Part shown: positions 56,975-64,000 of the stretch, one piece after another
Position numbering within the stretch: the first letter of the stretch is position 1
Layout of the letters: every line of letters starts with the position of its first letter
Source: Kutzneria buriramensis
Lineage (GTDB): Bacteria > Actinomycetota > Actinomycetes > Mycobacteriales > Pseudonocardiaceae
Length of the DNA stretch: 64,000 bases
Assembly: GCF_003387475.1 (NCBI RefSeq)
Contig: NZ_QUNO01000001.1
Span: 558,001-622,000 of the forward strand
Reading direction: 5' to 3'
Notes under the pieces: model-generated
Told to the model about the DNA's origin: nothing
The model's database searches: none
The model's input: the letters and a program-made list of their open reading frames with translations, nothing else
Made by a program: the position numbers and the translations under genes

Positions 56975-58516
56975 GTGAGCCGACCCGTGCTCGTCGTCGA
57001 CTTCGGCGCGCAGTACGCCCAGCTGATCGCGCGCCGGGTGCGCGAGGCCCAGGTGTACTCCGAGGTCGTTCCGCACACCGCGACCGTCGCGGAACTCGTC
57101 GCCAAGGACCCGGTGGCCATCGTGCTGTCGGGCGGCCCGTCCAGCGTCTACGCGGACAACGCGCCGCAGGTGGACCCGGCCCTGTTCGAGCAGGGCATCC
57201 CGGTCTTCGGCATCTGCTACGGCTTCCAGGCGATGGCGCAGGCCCTCGGCGGCGTCGTCGCGCACACGGGTGCCCGTGAGTACGGGCGCACCGAGCTGAC
57301 GGCCGACGGCGGCTTGCTGCACGAGGACCTGCCGGCGCACCACCCCGTGTGGATGAGCCACGGCGACAGCGTCACCAAGGCCCCGGAGGGCTTCGAGGTG
57401 ACCGCGAGCAGCGAGGGCGCGCCGGTGGCGGGCTTCGAGAACGTGGACCGGCGCTTCGCGGGCGTGCAGTACCACCCTGAGGTGGGCCACTCCCCGCACG
57501 GCCAGGAGGTGCTGCGGCGCTTCCTGCACGACATCGCCGGCATCCGTCCGCAGTGGACGACGGCGTCCATTGTGGACGAGCAGGTGACCCGGATCCGGGA
57601 GCAGGTCGGCGAGGGCCGGGCGATCTGCGGCCTGTCCGGCGGCGTGGACTCCGCGGTGGCGGCGGCGCTGGTGCAGCGGGCCATCGGCGACCGGCTGACC
57701 TGTGTGTTCGTCGACCACGGCCTGCTGCGCGCGGGCGAGCGAACACAGGTGGAGCGGGACTTCGTCGCGGCGACCGGGGTCAACCTGGTCACGGTGGACG
57801 CGCGCGAGCGGTTCCTGGGCGCGCTGGCCGGCGTCAGCGACCCGGAGCAGAAGCGCAAGATCATCGGCCGCGAGTTCATCCGCGTCTTCGAGCAGGCCGC
57901 GCAGGACCTCCAGGACAAGGAGCAGTACGACTTCCTGGTCCAGGGCACGCTCTACCCGGACGTGGTGGAGTCCGGCGGCGGCGCCGGCACCGCGAACATC
58001 AAGAGCCACCACAATGTGGGCGGCCTGCCCGAGGACCTCCAGTTCACGCTGGTGGAGCCGCTGCGGGCGCTGTTCAAGGACGAGGTGCGACGGGTCGGCC
58101 TGGAGCTGGGCCTGCCGGAGACGATCGTGCACCGGCAGCCGTTCCCGGGCCCGGGCCTGGGCATCCGGATCATCGGCGAGGTGACGGCCGAGCGGCTGGA
58201 GATCCTGCGCCAGGCCGACGCCATCGCCCGCGAGGAGCTGACCTCGGCCGGCTTGGACCGCGACATCTGGCAGTGCCCGGTGGTGCTGCTGGCCGACGTG
58301 CGCAGCGTCGGCGTGCAGGGCGACGGCCGCACCTACGGCCACCCGGTGGTGCTGCGGCCGGTGTCCAGCGAGGACGCGATGACCGCGGACTGGACCCGCC
58401 TGCCCTACGACGTGCTGGAGCGCATCTCCACCCGGATCACCAACGAGGTGGCCGACGTCAACCGGGTCGTGCTGGACGTGACGAGCAAGCCGCCGGGCAC
58501 CATCGAGTGGGAATGA
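56975..58516 (+). CDS. guaA: GMP synthase (glutamine-hydrolysing)
   Basis: GuaA converts XMP to GMP using glutamine and ATP. The 513-residue protein has the class I amidotransferase domain (nucleophile Cys in VFGICYGFQ, and HPEV), the ATP pyrophosphatase P-loop [10 protein letters not shown], and the dimerisation end [17 protein letters not shown] at 56960-56965 fixes the GTG start. It completes the GMP branch with guaB. A terminator follows. Confidence 0.97.
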   Translation: MSRPVLVVDFGAQYAQLIARRVREAQVYSEVVPHTATVAELVAKDPVAIVLSGGPSSVYADNAPQVDPALFEQGIPVFGICYGFQAMAQALGGVVAHTGAREYGRTELTADGGLLHEDLPAHHPVWMSHGDSVTKAPEGFEVTASSEGAPVAGFENVDRRFAGVQYHPEVGHSPHGQEVLRRFLHDIAGIRPQWTTASIVDEQVTRIREQVGEGRAICGLSGGVDSAVAAALVQRAIGDRLTCVFVDHGLLRAGERTQVERDFVAATGVNLVTVDARERFLGALAGVSDPEQKRKIIGREFIRVFEQAAQDLQDKEQYDFLVQGTLYPDVVESGGGAGTANIKSHHNVGGLPEDLQFTLVEPLRALFKDEVRRVGLELGLPETIVHRQPFPGPGLGIRIIGEVTAERLEILRQADAIAREELTSAGLDRDIWQCPVVLLADVRSVGVQGDGRTYGHPVVLRPVSSEDAMTADWTRLPYDVLERISTRITNEVADVNRVVLDVTSKPPGTIEWE

Positions 58517-58519
58517 CGG

Positions 58520-58553
58520 GAAGGGCCCCCGCTCGGCAACGCGGGGGCCCTTC
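58520..58553. terminator. guaA terminator
   Basis: A perfect 13-bp stem GAAGGGCCCCCGC (58520-58532 with 58541-58553) with an 8-base loop lies between guaA and the convergent small membrane gene, followed by CTTTCCT. Confidence 0.85.
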
Positions 58554-58558
58554 CTTTC

Positions 58559-58762
58559 CTATCTCCGGGCGGATGGTCTGACCGTCCACAACAGAATCAG
58601 CAGGCCGACGAGGATGGCGCCGCCGGCGACCAGTCCGGTCACCCCGAACGGCAGGTCGGCCATCCGGCCGTCGGTCAGCGCGTAGGCGGTGGCGAACAGG
58701 CCGCCGACGCCGAACAGCAGGCTCACCACCCGGGGTCCGCCCCGGCGCTCCAGGTCAGCCAC
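58559..58762 (-). CDS. Small two-helix membrane protein after the PspC-domain gene
   Basis: The 67-residue protein has two hydrophobic helices (about 13-30 and 40-60) and a basic C-terminus. It is not recognised. It overlaps the end of the PspC-domain gene by eight bases and should be co-translated with it, which points to a role in the same envelope-stress system. High G/C third positions support it being real. Confidence 0.7.
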   Translation of the reverse strand: MADLERRGGPRVVSLLFGVGGLFATAYALTDGRMADLPFGVTGLVAGGAILVGLLILLWTVRPSARR

Positions 58763-59999
58763 GGTCGACCTCCACGTCTCCGGCCCCGGCGTGCACGTCG
58801 AGGTGCACGGTTCCGACGGCGTTCGGCACGTTCTCGGTGACGTGCAGGCTGACGTCGCGCCAGTCGCCGCGCTGGGTCAGGCAGCGCACGGTGCCGACGT
58901 CGGCCGTGCAGGTGACGTCCACGTTCACGTTGGCCGGCAGGATCACCCGGGCGTCGCCGGCGTCCACGCTGACCGACGTCCGCGCCGGCTTTTCCTTGTC
59001 GAACTTGAACGACGTGAGGTCCAGTCGCACCTCGCCGAACGACCGCGCGTAGGTGGCGTCCAGCGTGGTGGTCGGCGTCGCCCGCAGGTCTCCGAAGCCG
59101 GAACCGCCGCCGTTGGGCGAGTTCGTCAGCGCCACTGCGGCCACGCCGACCAGCACCGTCGGCACGATCAGGCCGCGGCCGCCGCGCACGAACGCGCCGA
59201 CCACCAGGCCGCCGGCCAGCACGCCGGCGACGATGCCGAGGATGTGTGGCCAGGTCAGCCACGGGTTGTACGCCTTGGTGAAGATCAGGGCCGCCGCGGT
59301 CAGCACCGCGATGCCCATGGTCACGCCGCCGACCGCCGAGTTCCGCCGCCGCGGCCGGGTCGCGACGGTGGCGTCGGCCTGGTCGGTGGTGGCGACCTGG
59401 GTGGTCTCCGGCTCGTTCGGGTCGTGCAGTTCCCACAGCAGCGGGGACGCGCCCAGCGGGTCCCACTCGGCGGACACCGGCGCACCAGGCGCGTAGCTCG
59501 GCGCGGTCATCGATCCCCCTGAGGTCGAGGTCGGGGCGCCGGCCACTCCCAGCCCGGCGCGGTTGCGGTGCAACAGAACGAGCGCGCCGATCAGCGCCGC
59601 GACGCTGAGCACGCCGCTGAAGAAGCCGAACTCGCCGCTCCACAGCGCGCCGAACGCCGGCACGCACAGGACGCAGAGCAGGATGGTGAAGCCGTGCGAG
59701 ACGGAGCTGCGGCCGCGGCCGGCCAGTGACTCGATCGCCGAGGCCTCGTCGTTCTCGTCGGCCAGCGTCAGCCAGCCCAGCAGGTAGAACAGGATGCCGG
59801 CGCCGCCCCAGACGGTGGTGACGACCAGTGCCACCCGCACGATCACCGGGTCGATGCCGTAACGCCGCCCGATGCCGGCCGCGACACCGGCCACCATCCG
59901 GCCCTGTCGCGGCCGCCTCGGGCGGGTGGCCCAGAAGTCGGACGCCAGGTGCTCGATGTTGATCCCGGAGTGCTTGGTCGTGTTCACGGTGACGAGCAT
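58755..59999 (-). CDS. PspC-domain membrane protein, EsrI-like
   Basis: The 414-residue protein starts with a PspC domain (about 30-90, RPRQGRMVAGVAAGIGRRYGIDP). Several further transmembrane helices follow, then a C-terminal beta-rich extracytoplasmic domain with TSVSVDAGDARVILP repeats like LiaF-type C-terminal domains. It diverges from a PspC-domain histidine kinase. This is the arrangement of corynebacterial EsrISR, where EsrI restrains the kinase. The ATG at 59999 is used; a nearby GTG is possible. Confidence 0.82.
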   Translation of the reverse strand: MLVTVNTTKHSGINIEHLASDFWATRPRRPRQGRMVAGVAAGIGRRYGIDPVIVRVALVVTTVWGGAGILFYLLGWLTLADENDEASAIESLAGRGRSSVSHGFTILLCVLCVPAFGALWSGEFGFFSGVLSVAALIGALVLLHRNRAGLGVAGAPTSTSGGSMTAPSYAPGAPVSAEWDPLGASPLLWELHDPNEPETTQVATTDQADATVATRPRRRNSAVGGVTMGIAVLTAAALIFTKAYNPWLTWPHILGIVAGVLAGGLVVGAFVRGGRGLIVPTVLVGVAAVALTNSPNGGGSGFGDLRATPTTTLDATYARSFGEVRLDLTSFKFDKEKPARTSVSVDAGDARVILPANVNVDVTCTADVGTVRCLTQRGDWRDVSLHVTENVPNAVGTVHLDVHAGAGDVEVDRG

Positions 60000-60098
60000 G
60001 CGGCCTGCCGGCGGGCCGCGGCATCCGGGAGCCCCCTGAAACAATCCCCGGGCTCGTCCCTGATGGCTGTGCATCACCCCGCGTGTGACCATTTCGGG

Positions 60099-61403
60099 GT
60101 GAGTTCGCAGCTGGCCGAGGAAGAGACCGCCACCCCGGAGGTGTACGCCGTCCGCAGACTGCACCGCAGCGAGTCGCACAAACTCGTCGGCGGTGTCGCC
60201 GGCGGTCTGGCCGAGCATCTGCGGGTGCCCGTGCTGTGGGTGCGCGCGGCGTTCACCGTGATGACGGCGATCGGCTTCATGGGCCCGCTGGCGTACGTGC
60301 TGCTGTGGATGTTCGCCGCGCAGGCGCCGCCGGGCGAGAAGGCCGCGCCGCCGGACGCCAAGGAGCGCCAGCAGGGCATCGCCATGATCGCCCTGGGCAT
60401 CGGCCTGTTCATCGTGATCACGGTGTTCAGCGGCTCGCTCGGATCCTGGTTCATCGTGCCGGTCACGGTCGGCGTGGGCGGCGCGGCGCTGGTCTACCGC
60501 GAGGCCGACGAGGCGCAGCGGCGCAAGTGGCGCGACGGAGCCAAGTCCGGCGTGAGCGGCTTCGTCGGCACCGGCAGCACCCAGGCCAAGATCCGGCTGA
60601 TCGCCGGCGTGGTGCTGGTGTGCGGTGGCGTCGCGCTGTTCCTGTTCCAGCAGATCTCGCCGGCCCTGCTGCCGCCGGTGTTGCTGGCCATGCTCGCCAC
60701 CCTCGTCGGCGTCGGCGTCATCACCGTGCCGTGGTGGCTGCGCCTGGTCCGCGACCTGGACGACGAGCGGCGGGCCCGCATCCGCGACCAGGAGCGTGAG
60801 GAGATCGCCGCGCACCTGCACGACTCCGTGCTGCAAACGCTTGCGCTGATCCAGAAGCAGGCCGAGAACCCGCGTGAGGTGGTCAAGCTGGCCCGCGGCC
60901 AGGAGCGGCAGCTGCGGACCTGGCTGTACGGGCCGACCGGCTACGGCCGGGGCCGGGCGCAGGCCGCCGAGGCCAACGAGGCGGCCGACGTGCCGGTCAC
61001 CTTCGGCACCCTGCACGAGGCGATCGCGGTGGCCTGCGGCGAGGTGGAGGACACCTTCGGCGTGGCCGTGGAGCAGGTCGTGGTCGGCGACTGCCCGATG
61101 GACGTCCGGCTGACCGCGCTGGTGCAGGCCGCCCGCGAGGCGATCGTCAACTCCGCCAAGCACTCCGGGGTCGGCGAGGTCAGCGTGTACGCGGAGATCG
61201 AGCCGGACACCGTCACGGTGTTCGTGCGCGACCGCGGCAAGGGCTTCGACCCCGAGCAGGTGTCGACCGACAGACACGGGCTCGCCGACTCGATCAGGGG
61301 CAGAATGGACCGGCACGGCGGGAAGGTCCGGCTGCGCACGTCACCGGGGGAGGGCACCGAGGTGCAGCTGGAGATGCCCCGCAAGAAGGAGGCCAAGGCA
61401 TGA
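60099..61403 (+). CDS. PspC-domain sensor histidine kinase, EsrS-like
   Basis: The 434-residue kinase has an N-terminal PspC domain, about five transmembrane helices, a NarL-class dimerisation domain with the phosphorylated histidine in EEIAAHLHDSVLQTLALI, and an ATPase domain (AREAIVNSAKHSGV and VRDRGKGFDP). It overlaps its response regulator as ATGA. The start is uncertain: ATG 60063 is 12 codons upstream. It probably senses envelope stress with the divergent EsrI-like protein. Confidence 0.88.
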   Translation: MSSQLAEEETATPEVYAVRRLHRSESHKLVGGVAGGLAEHLRVPVLWVRAAFTVMTAIGFMGPLAYVLLWMFAAQAPPGEKAAPPDAKERQQGIAMIALGIGLFIVITVFSGSLGSWFIVPVTVGVGGAALVYREADEAQRRKWRDGAKSGVSGFVGTGSTQAKIRLIAGVVLVCGGVALFLFQQISPALLPPVLLAMLATLVGVGVITVPWWLRLVRDLDDERRARIRDQEREEIAAHLHDSVLQTLALIQKQAENPREVVKLARGQERQLRTWLYGPTGYGRGRAQAAEANEAADVPVTFGTLHEAIAVACGEVEDTFGVAVEQVVVGDCPMDVRLTALVQAAREAIVNSAKHSGVGEVSVYAEIEPDTVTVFVRDRGKGFDPEQVSTDRHGLADSIRGRMDRHGGKVRLRTSPGEGTEVQLEMPRKKEAKA

Positions 61404-62077
61404 CCACACCCGAGCAGCAGGAGCGCAAGCCGGTGCGGGTGTTCCTGGTCGACGACCACGCGCTGTTCCGCGCCGGGGTGCGCGCCGAGCTGGCCGCGCA
61501 CGGCGACGACGTCGAGGTGGTCGGCGAGGCCGGGTCGGTCGGGGAGGCCGTCGCCGGCATAGCCCACCACCGCCCGGACGTCGTGCTGCTGGACGTGCAC
61601 ATGCCCGACGGCGGCGGGGCCGAGGTGCTGCGCCGGGTCCGGCCGGCCAACCCGTCGGTGGTGTTCCTGGCGCTGTCGGTGTCGGACGCCGCCGAGGACG
61701 TCATCGCGGTCATCCGCGGCGGCGCCCGCGGCTACGTCACCAAGACCATCTCCAGCCAGGAGCTGGCCAGGTCGGTGCGCCGGGTGGCCGAGGGCGACGC
61801 GGTGTTCTCGCCGCGGCTGGCCGGCTTCGTGCTGGACGCCTTCTCCGAGCGGCCGGGCGCCGCCCCGATCGCCGACCCCGAGCTGGACCTGCTGACCCCG
61901 CGCGAACGCGAGGTGCTGCGGCTGCTGGCCCGCGGCTACGCGTACAAGGAGATCGCCTCCGAGCTGTACATCTCCGTGAAGACCGTGGAGACGCACGTGT
62001 CCAGCGTGCTGCGCAAGACTCAGCTGTCCAACAGGTACGAGCTGTCCCGCTGGGCCACCGACCGCCGCTTGGTGTGA
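61400..62077 (+). CDS. LuxR-family response regulator, EsrR-like
   Basis: The 225-residue protein is a NarL-type regulator. Its receiver domain has the Asp pair (LVDDHALFRAG), the phosphoacceptor in VVLLDVHMPDGG and the conserved Thr and Lys regions. The C-terminal LuxR HTH (LTPREREVLRLLARGYAYKEIA) binds DNA. Unlike the BldM-like protein at 44005, all phosphorylation residues are present. It pairs with the preceding kinase. Confidence 0.94.
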   Translation: MTTPEQQERKPVRVFLVDDHALFRAGVRAELAAHGDDVEVVGEAGSVGEAVAGIAHHRPDVVLLDVHMPDGGGAEVLRRVRPANPSVVFLALSVSDAAEDVIAVIRGGARGYVTKTISSQELARSVRRVAEGDAVFSPRLAGFVLDAFSERPGAAPIADPELDLLTPREREVLRLLARGYAYKEIASELYISVKTVETHVSSVLRKTQLSNRYELSRWATDRRLV

Positions 62078-62241
62078 CGGCCGTACGACTCCAGCTCCAG
62101 CTCGAGGGTGTCGATCACGTGCGCGACGGTGTGCGTGCCCTCCGGGCCGCCGCCGCTGTGCACGCCCTTGCGGGGGTGCCAGAAGACCGCCAGCACGGCG
62201 ACAACCGATGACCCGATGACCAGTGCCCACAACATGCCCAC
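62020..62241 (-). CDS. Small single-helix membrane protein antisense to the regulator end
   Basis: The 73-residue protein has one N-terminal transmembrane helix (about residues 2-20) and a soluble charged tail. It is not recognised. Its 3' end overlaps the end of the convergent regulator gene by 58 bases. Third positions are mostly G/C in this frame, supporting translation, but overlap on the opposite strand makes the call tentative. Confidence 0.5.
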   Translation of the reverse strand: MGMLWALVIGSSVVAVLAVFWHPRKGVHSGGGPEGTHTVAHVIDTLELELESYGRHTKRRSVAQRDSSYLLDS

Positions 62242-62303
62242 GCTCCCCGTTCCGGTCCCATTCCAGCCAACGGATCCGGGGAGCGCCCGGTTCAGTGTTT
62301 CTG

Positions 62304-62422
62304 CCGCGCGTTCCGCGCGGGGCGGGTTCGCCTCTGAGCCGGTGCCTTCCCTCGGCTGAGCTCGATCGATGGACCGACTCGATCGAGCTCGGCCCGCGGT
62401 CCGGGCACCGGCGCGAACCCGC
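62304..62422. repeat. Nested palindromic element A2
   Basis: The flank hairpin CCGCGCG-TTC-CGCGCGG (62304-62320) is followed by outer arms GCGGGTTCGC/GCGAACCCGC (62322-62331 with 62413-62422), a 9-bp middle stem (62338-62346 with 62404-62412) and a perfect 12-bp inner stem (62358-62369 with 62379-62390) around the loop TGGACCGAC. That loop differs by one base from the A1 loop. The element ends on the last base of the eamA stop codon. Confidence 0.8.
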
Positions 62423-63363
62423 TACTGCACCGGCTGCCGGATTGCGCTCGGAACCGACTCCTCGAGCTCTTCGACCGCTGTCGGGGCCGGCGTGCGCTCC
62501 TTGCGCTTGGTCAGGCCGACGCCGACCAGCACGATCGCCACGCCGGCGACCTCACGCAGGGTCAGCGCCTCGTGCAGGAAGAGCACGCCGAGCAGCACCG
62601 ACACCACCGGCAGCAGGTAGGCGACCATCGCGGCGGCGGTCGGGCCCTCCTTGGCGATCTGCGCGTGCTGGATCAGGAAGGCCAGGCCGGTGCCGAACAC
62701 GCCCAGCACGCCGACGGCCAGCAGGCCCGGCACGTCGAAGTGGATCGGCTGGAGGCCGTTGAACGGCAGCACCAGGGCGGCCATCGCGGTGGCGGTGAGC
62801 ATCTGCGCGGCGGCCAGGCCGCCCGGCTCGACGCCCTTGTTGGCCAGGAACCGGCCGGCGTAGACCACGGCCGCGCCGTAGCTGGCCGCGGCGACCAGGC
62901 AGACCGCCGCGCCGCCGAGGTTGATGCCGGTCGCCTGCCATGGGGAGAAGATCAGCAGCACGCCGGCGAAGCCCAGCAGCACGCCGAGGACCGTGTTGAG
63001 GCTCACTCGCCGGACGCCGCCGAACAGCAGTGTGCACGGCACCGCCCACAGCGGCATGGTCGAGTTGATGACGCCGGTGAGCCCGGAGTCGACCGTCTGC
63101 TCCCCGATGGCGAACAGGGTGAACGGCAGCACGTTGCCGAGGAAGACGTAGACGACGAGATGGCCCCACATCCGGGCGCCGCGTGGCAGCCGGCTGCGCC
63201 GGACCGCGGCGATGGCGCATAAGACGATCGCGCCGAGCGCGACGCGGGCGAAGACCATCTGGGACGGCGCCAGCGCGTCCAGGCCCAGCTTGATCCACAA
63301 GAAGCTCGAGCCCCAGATCAGGGCGAGTGAGATCAGTCGGAACAGGCTCCCCGGAGTTGTCAC
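62422..63363 (-). CDS. EamA/DMT-family transporter
   Basis: The 313-residue protein has ten predicted transmembrane helices in two EamA repeats (about 10-145 and 160-295), typical of drug/metabolite exporters of the RhaT/YdcZ group. Motifs such as LALIWGSSFLWIKLGLDALAP and the second repeat start support this. The start is GTG. The stop is formed at the edge of nested element A2. The substrate is unknown. It diverges from a LysR-type gene that may regulate it. Confidence 0.88.
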   Translation of the reverse strand: MTTPGSLFRLISLALIWGSSFLWIKLGLDALAPSQMVFARVALGAIVLCAIAAVRRSRLPRGARMWGHLVVYVFLGNVLPFTLFAIGEQTVDSGLTGVINSTMPLWAVPCTLLFGGVRRVSLNTVLGVLLGFAGVLLIFSPWQATGINLGGAAVCLVAAASYGAAVVYAGRFLANKGVEPGGLAAAQMLTATAMAALVLPFNGLQPIHFDVPGLLAVGVLGVFGTGLAFLIQHAQIAKEGPTAAAMVAYLLPVVSVLLGVLFLHEALTLREVAGVAIVLVGVGLTKRKERTPAPTAVEELEESVPSAIRQPVQ

Positions 63364-63445
63364 GGCAACAAGTCTGCGTCGGGCAAAGCATCAGAACAAG
63401 TGAATTAAACTTCAAAACCTTTAAGCCACGCTGTAAGATCTGAGC
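63364..63445. promoter_or_regulatory. AT-rich divergent eamA/lysR control region
   Basis: The 82-bp spacer is unusually AT-rich for this genome and includes runs such as GAATTAAACTTCAAAACC. A LysR-type operator (T-n11-A) would be expected here and several overlapping T-n11-A spacings exist, but none stands out enough to be named. Confidence 0.45.
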
Positions 63446-64000
63446 ATGCTCGACGTGCGCAGGATGCAGGTGCTCCGGGCCGTGGTGACCAGCGGATCCA
63501 TCACCGCGGCCGCGACCAATCTGGGCTACACGCCGTCCGCGATCAGCCAGCAGATCTCCGTGCTGGAGCGGGAGGCCGGGCTGCCGCTGCTGGAGAAGGT
63601 CGGCCGCGGCGTGCAGCCGACCGCCGCCGGCAAGCTGCTCACCGACCACGCCGGCACGATCGCCGACAACCTCGCCGAGGCCGAGCGGGCGCTGGCCGAC
63701 CTGCGCGAGGGGCGGACCGGGCGGTTGCGCGTGCGCTACTTCTCCACCGCCGGCGCGGCCCTGGTGCCGGGCGCGGTCGCCGAGTTCCGCAAGCAGCATC
63801 CGAGCGTGCAGCTGGACCTGGCCAATGTGGAGCCGCTGGACCCCATCCACGAGGCGGCGGCCGGCCGCGCCGACGTGTCCATTGTGGTCGTCGCCGACGG
63901 GAAAACCCCGCAGCTGAATGGAATCCAGCTCGTGCATCTGCTCGACGACCCGTACTCCGCGGTGCTGCCGGCCGGGCATCCGTTGGCCGACAAGGAGGTT
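63446..64000 (+). CDS. LysR-family transcriptional regulator (truncated by window end)
   Basis: At least 185 residues are visible and the frame runs off the window without a stop. The N-terminal HTH (MLDVRRMQVLRAVVTSGSITAAATNLGYTP) and start of the periplasmic-binding-type co-inducer domain (from about residue 90) are present; full LysR proteins have about 300 residues. It diverges from the transporter gene, so it probably controls that gene. Confidence 0.9.
   Translation, partial: MLDVRRMQVLRAVVTSGSITAAATNLGYTPSAISQQISVLEREAGLPLLEKVGRGVQPTAAGKLLTDHAGTIADNLAEAERALADLREGRTGRLRVRYFSTAGAALVPGAVAEFRKQHPSVQLDLANVEPLDPIHEAAAGRADVSIVVVADGKTPQLNGIQLVHLLDDPYSAVLPAGHPLADKEV

Overview
The window is high-GC actinobacterial chromosome, with third codon positions almost all G or C, many GTG starts, and stop/start overlaps of the GTGA or ATGA type. 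Gene content and order match the ESX-4 neighbourhood of mycobacteria and the whiD-bldM-guaB region of streptomycetes. Long mycosin, EccB and WXG proteins plus acidic tails on ribosomal proteins suggest a member of the Pseudonocardiales. This placement is inferred from sequence features and remembered synteny; no search was run. No tRNA, rRNA, insertion sequence, phage or CRISPR array is visible.

Layout. 1-4474: end of the ribosomal/alpha operon (rpmJ, rpsM, rpsK, rpsD, rpoA, rplQ, truA). 4476-5588: an exported Asp-box protein. 5613-21012: a complete type VII secretion locus of ESX-4 type, with eccE and a coupled unknown gene, eccB, an EspC-like/WXG substrate pair, mycP, eccD, a fused eccC, an Hsp70-like/Rv3446c-type membrane protein, and two WXG100 genes. 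21284-23852: rplM, rpsI and glmM. 24005-27158: a second substrate module with an EspC-like protein, an 819-residue WXG protein with a collagen-like tail, and a coiled-coil protein. 27160-34964: a hydrolase, glmS, nnr, a VapBC toxin-antitoxin pair, alr, a hydrolase and tsaE. 35034-38753: matB, then tsaB, rimI and tsaD. 38783-40906: CIRCE element, groES and groEL1.

41093-50430 is a regulatory and purine block: a small membrane protein, whiB3/whiD, a CarH-like MerR regulator and partner, bldM, sigD with anti-sigma rsdA, a DUF5319 gene, guaB, guaB3 and a GNAT gene. 50455-54649: PadR regulator with operator and membrane partner, a ChoD-like oxidoreductase and a Tat-exported flavin oxidase. 54683-58516: aldehyde dehydrogenase, phosphotransferase and guaA. 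58559-62241: an envelope-stress signalling set resembling EsrISR. 62422-64000: an EamA transporter and a divergent LysR gene cut by the window end.

The most unusual signal is not a gene. Four nested palindromes of roughly 115-150 bp occur in or next to intergenic regions at about 28014, 40980, 48601 and 62304. They share outer arms but carry two kinds of core, and their stems keep pairing although the bases differ between copies. One copy supplies the last codons and stop of a membrane-protein gene. A second layer of interest is the secretion locus: two separated substrate modules share C-terminal motifs, and the operons encoding the WXG100 pair and the second module share an identical 14-bp box near their starts.
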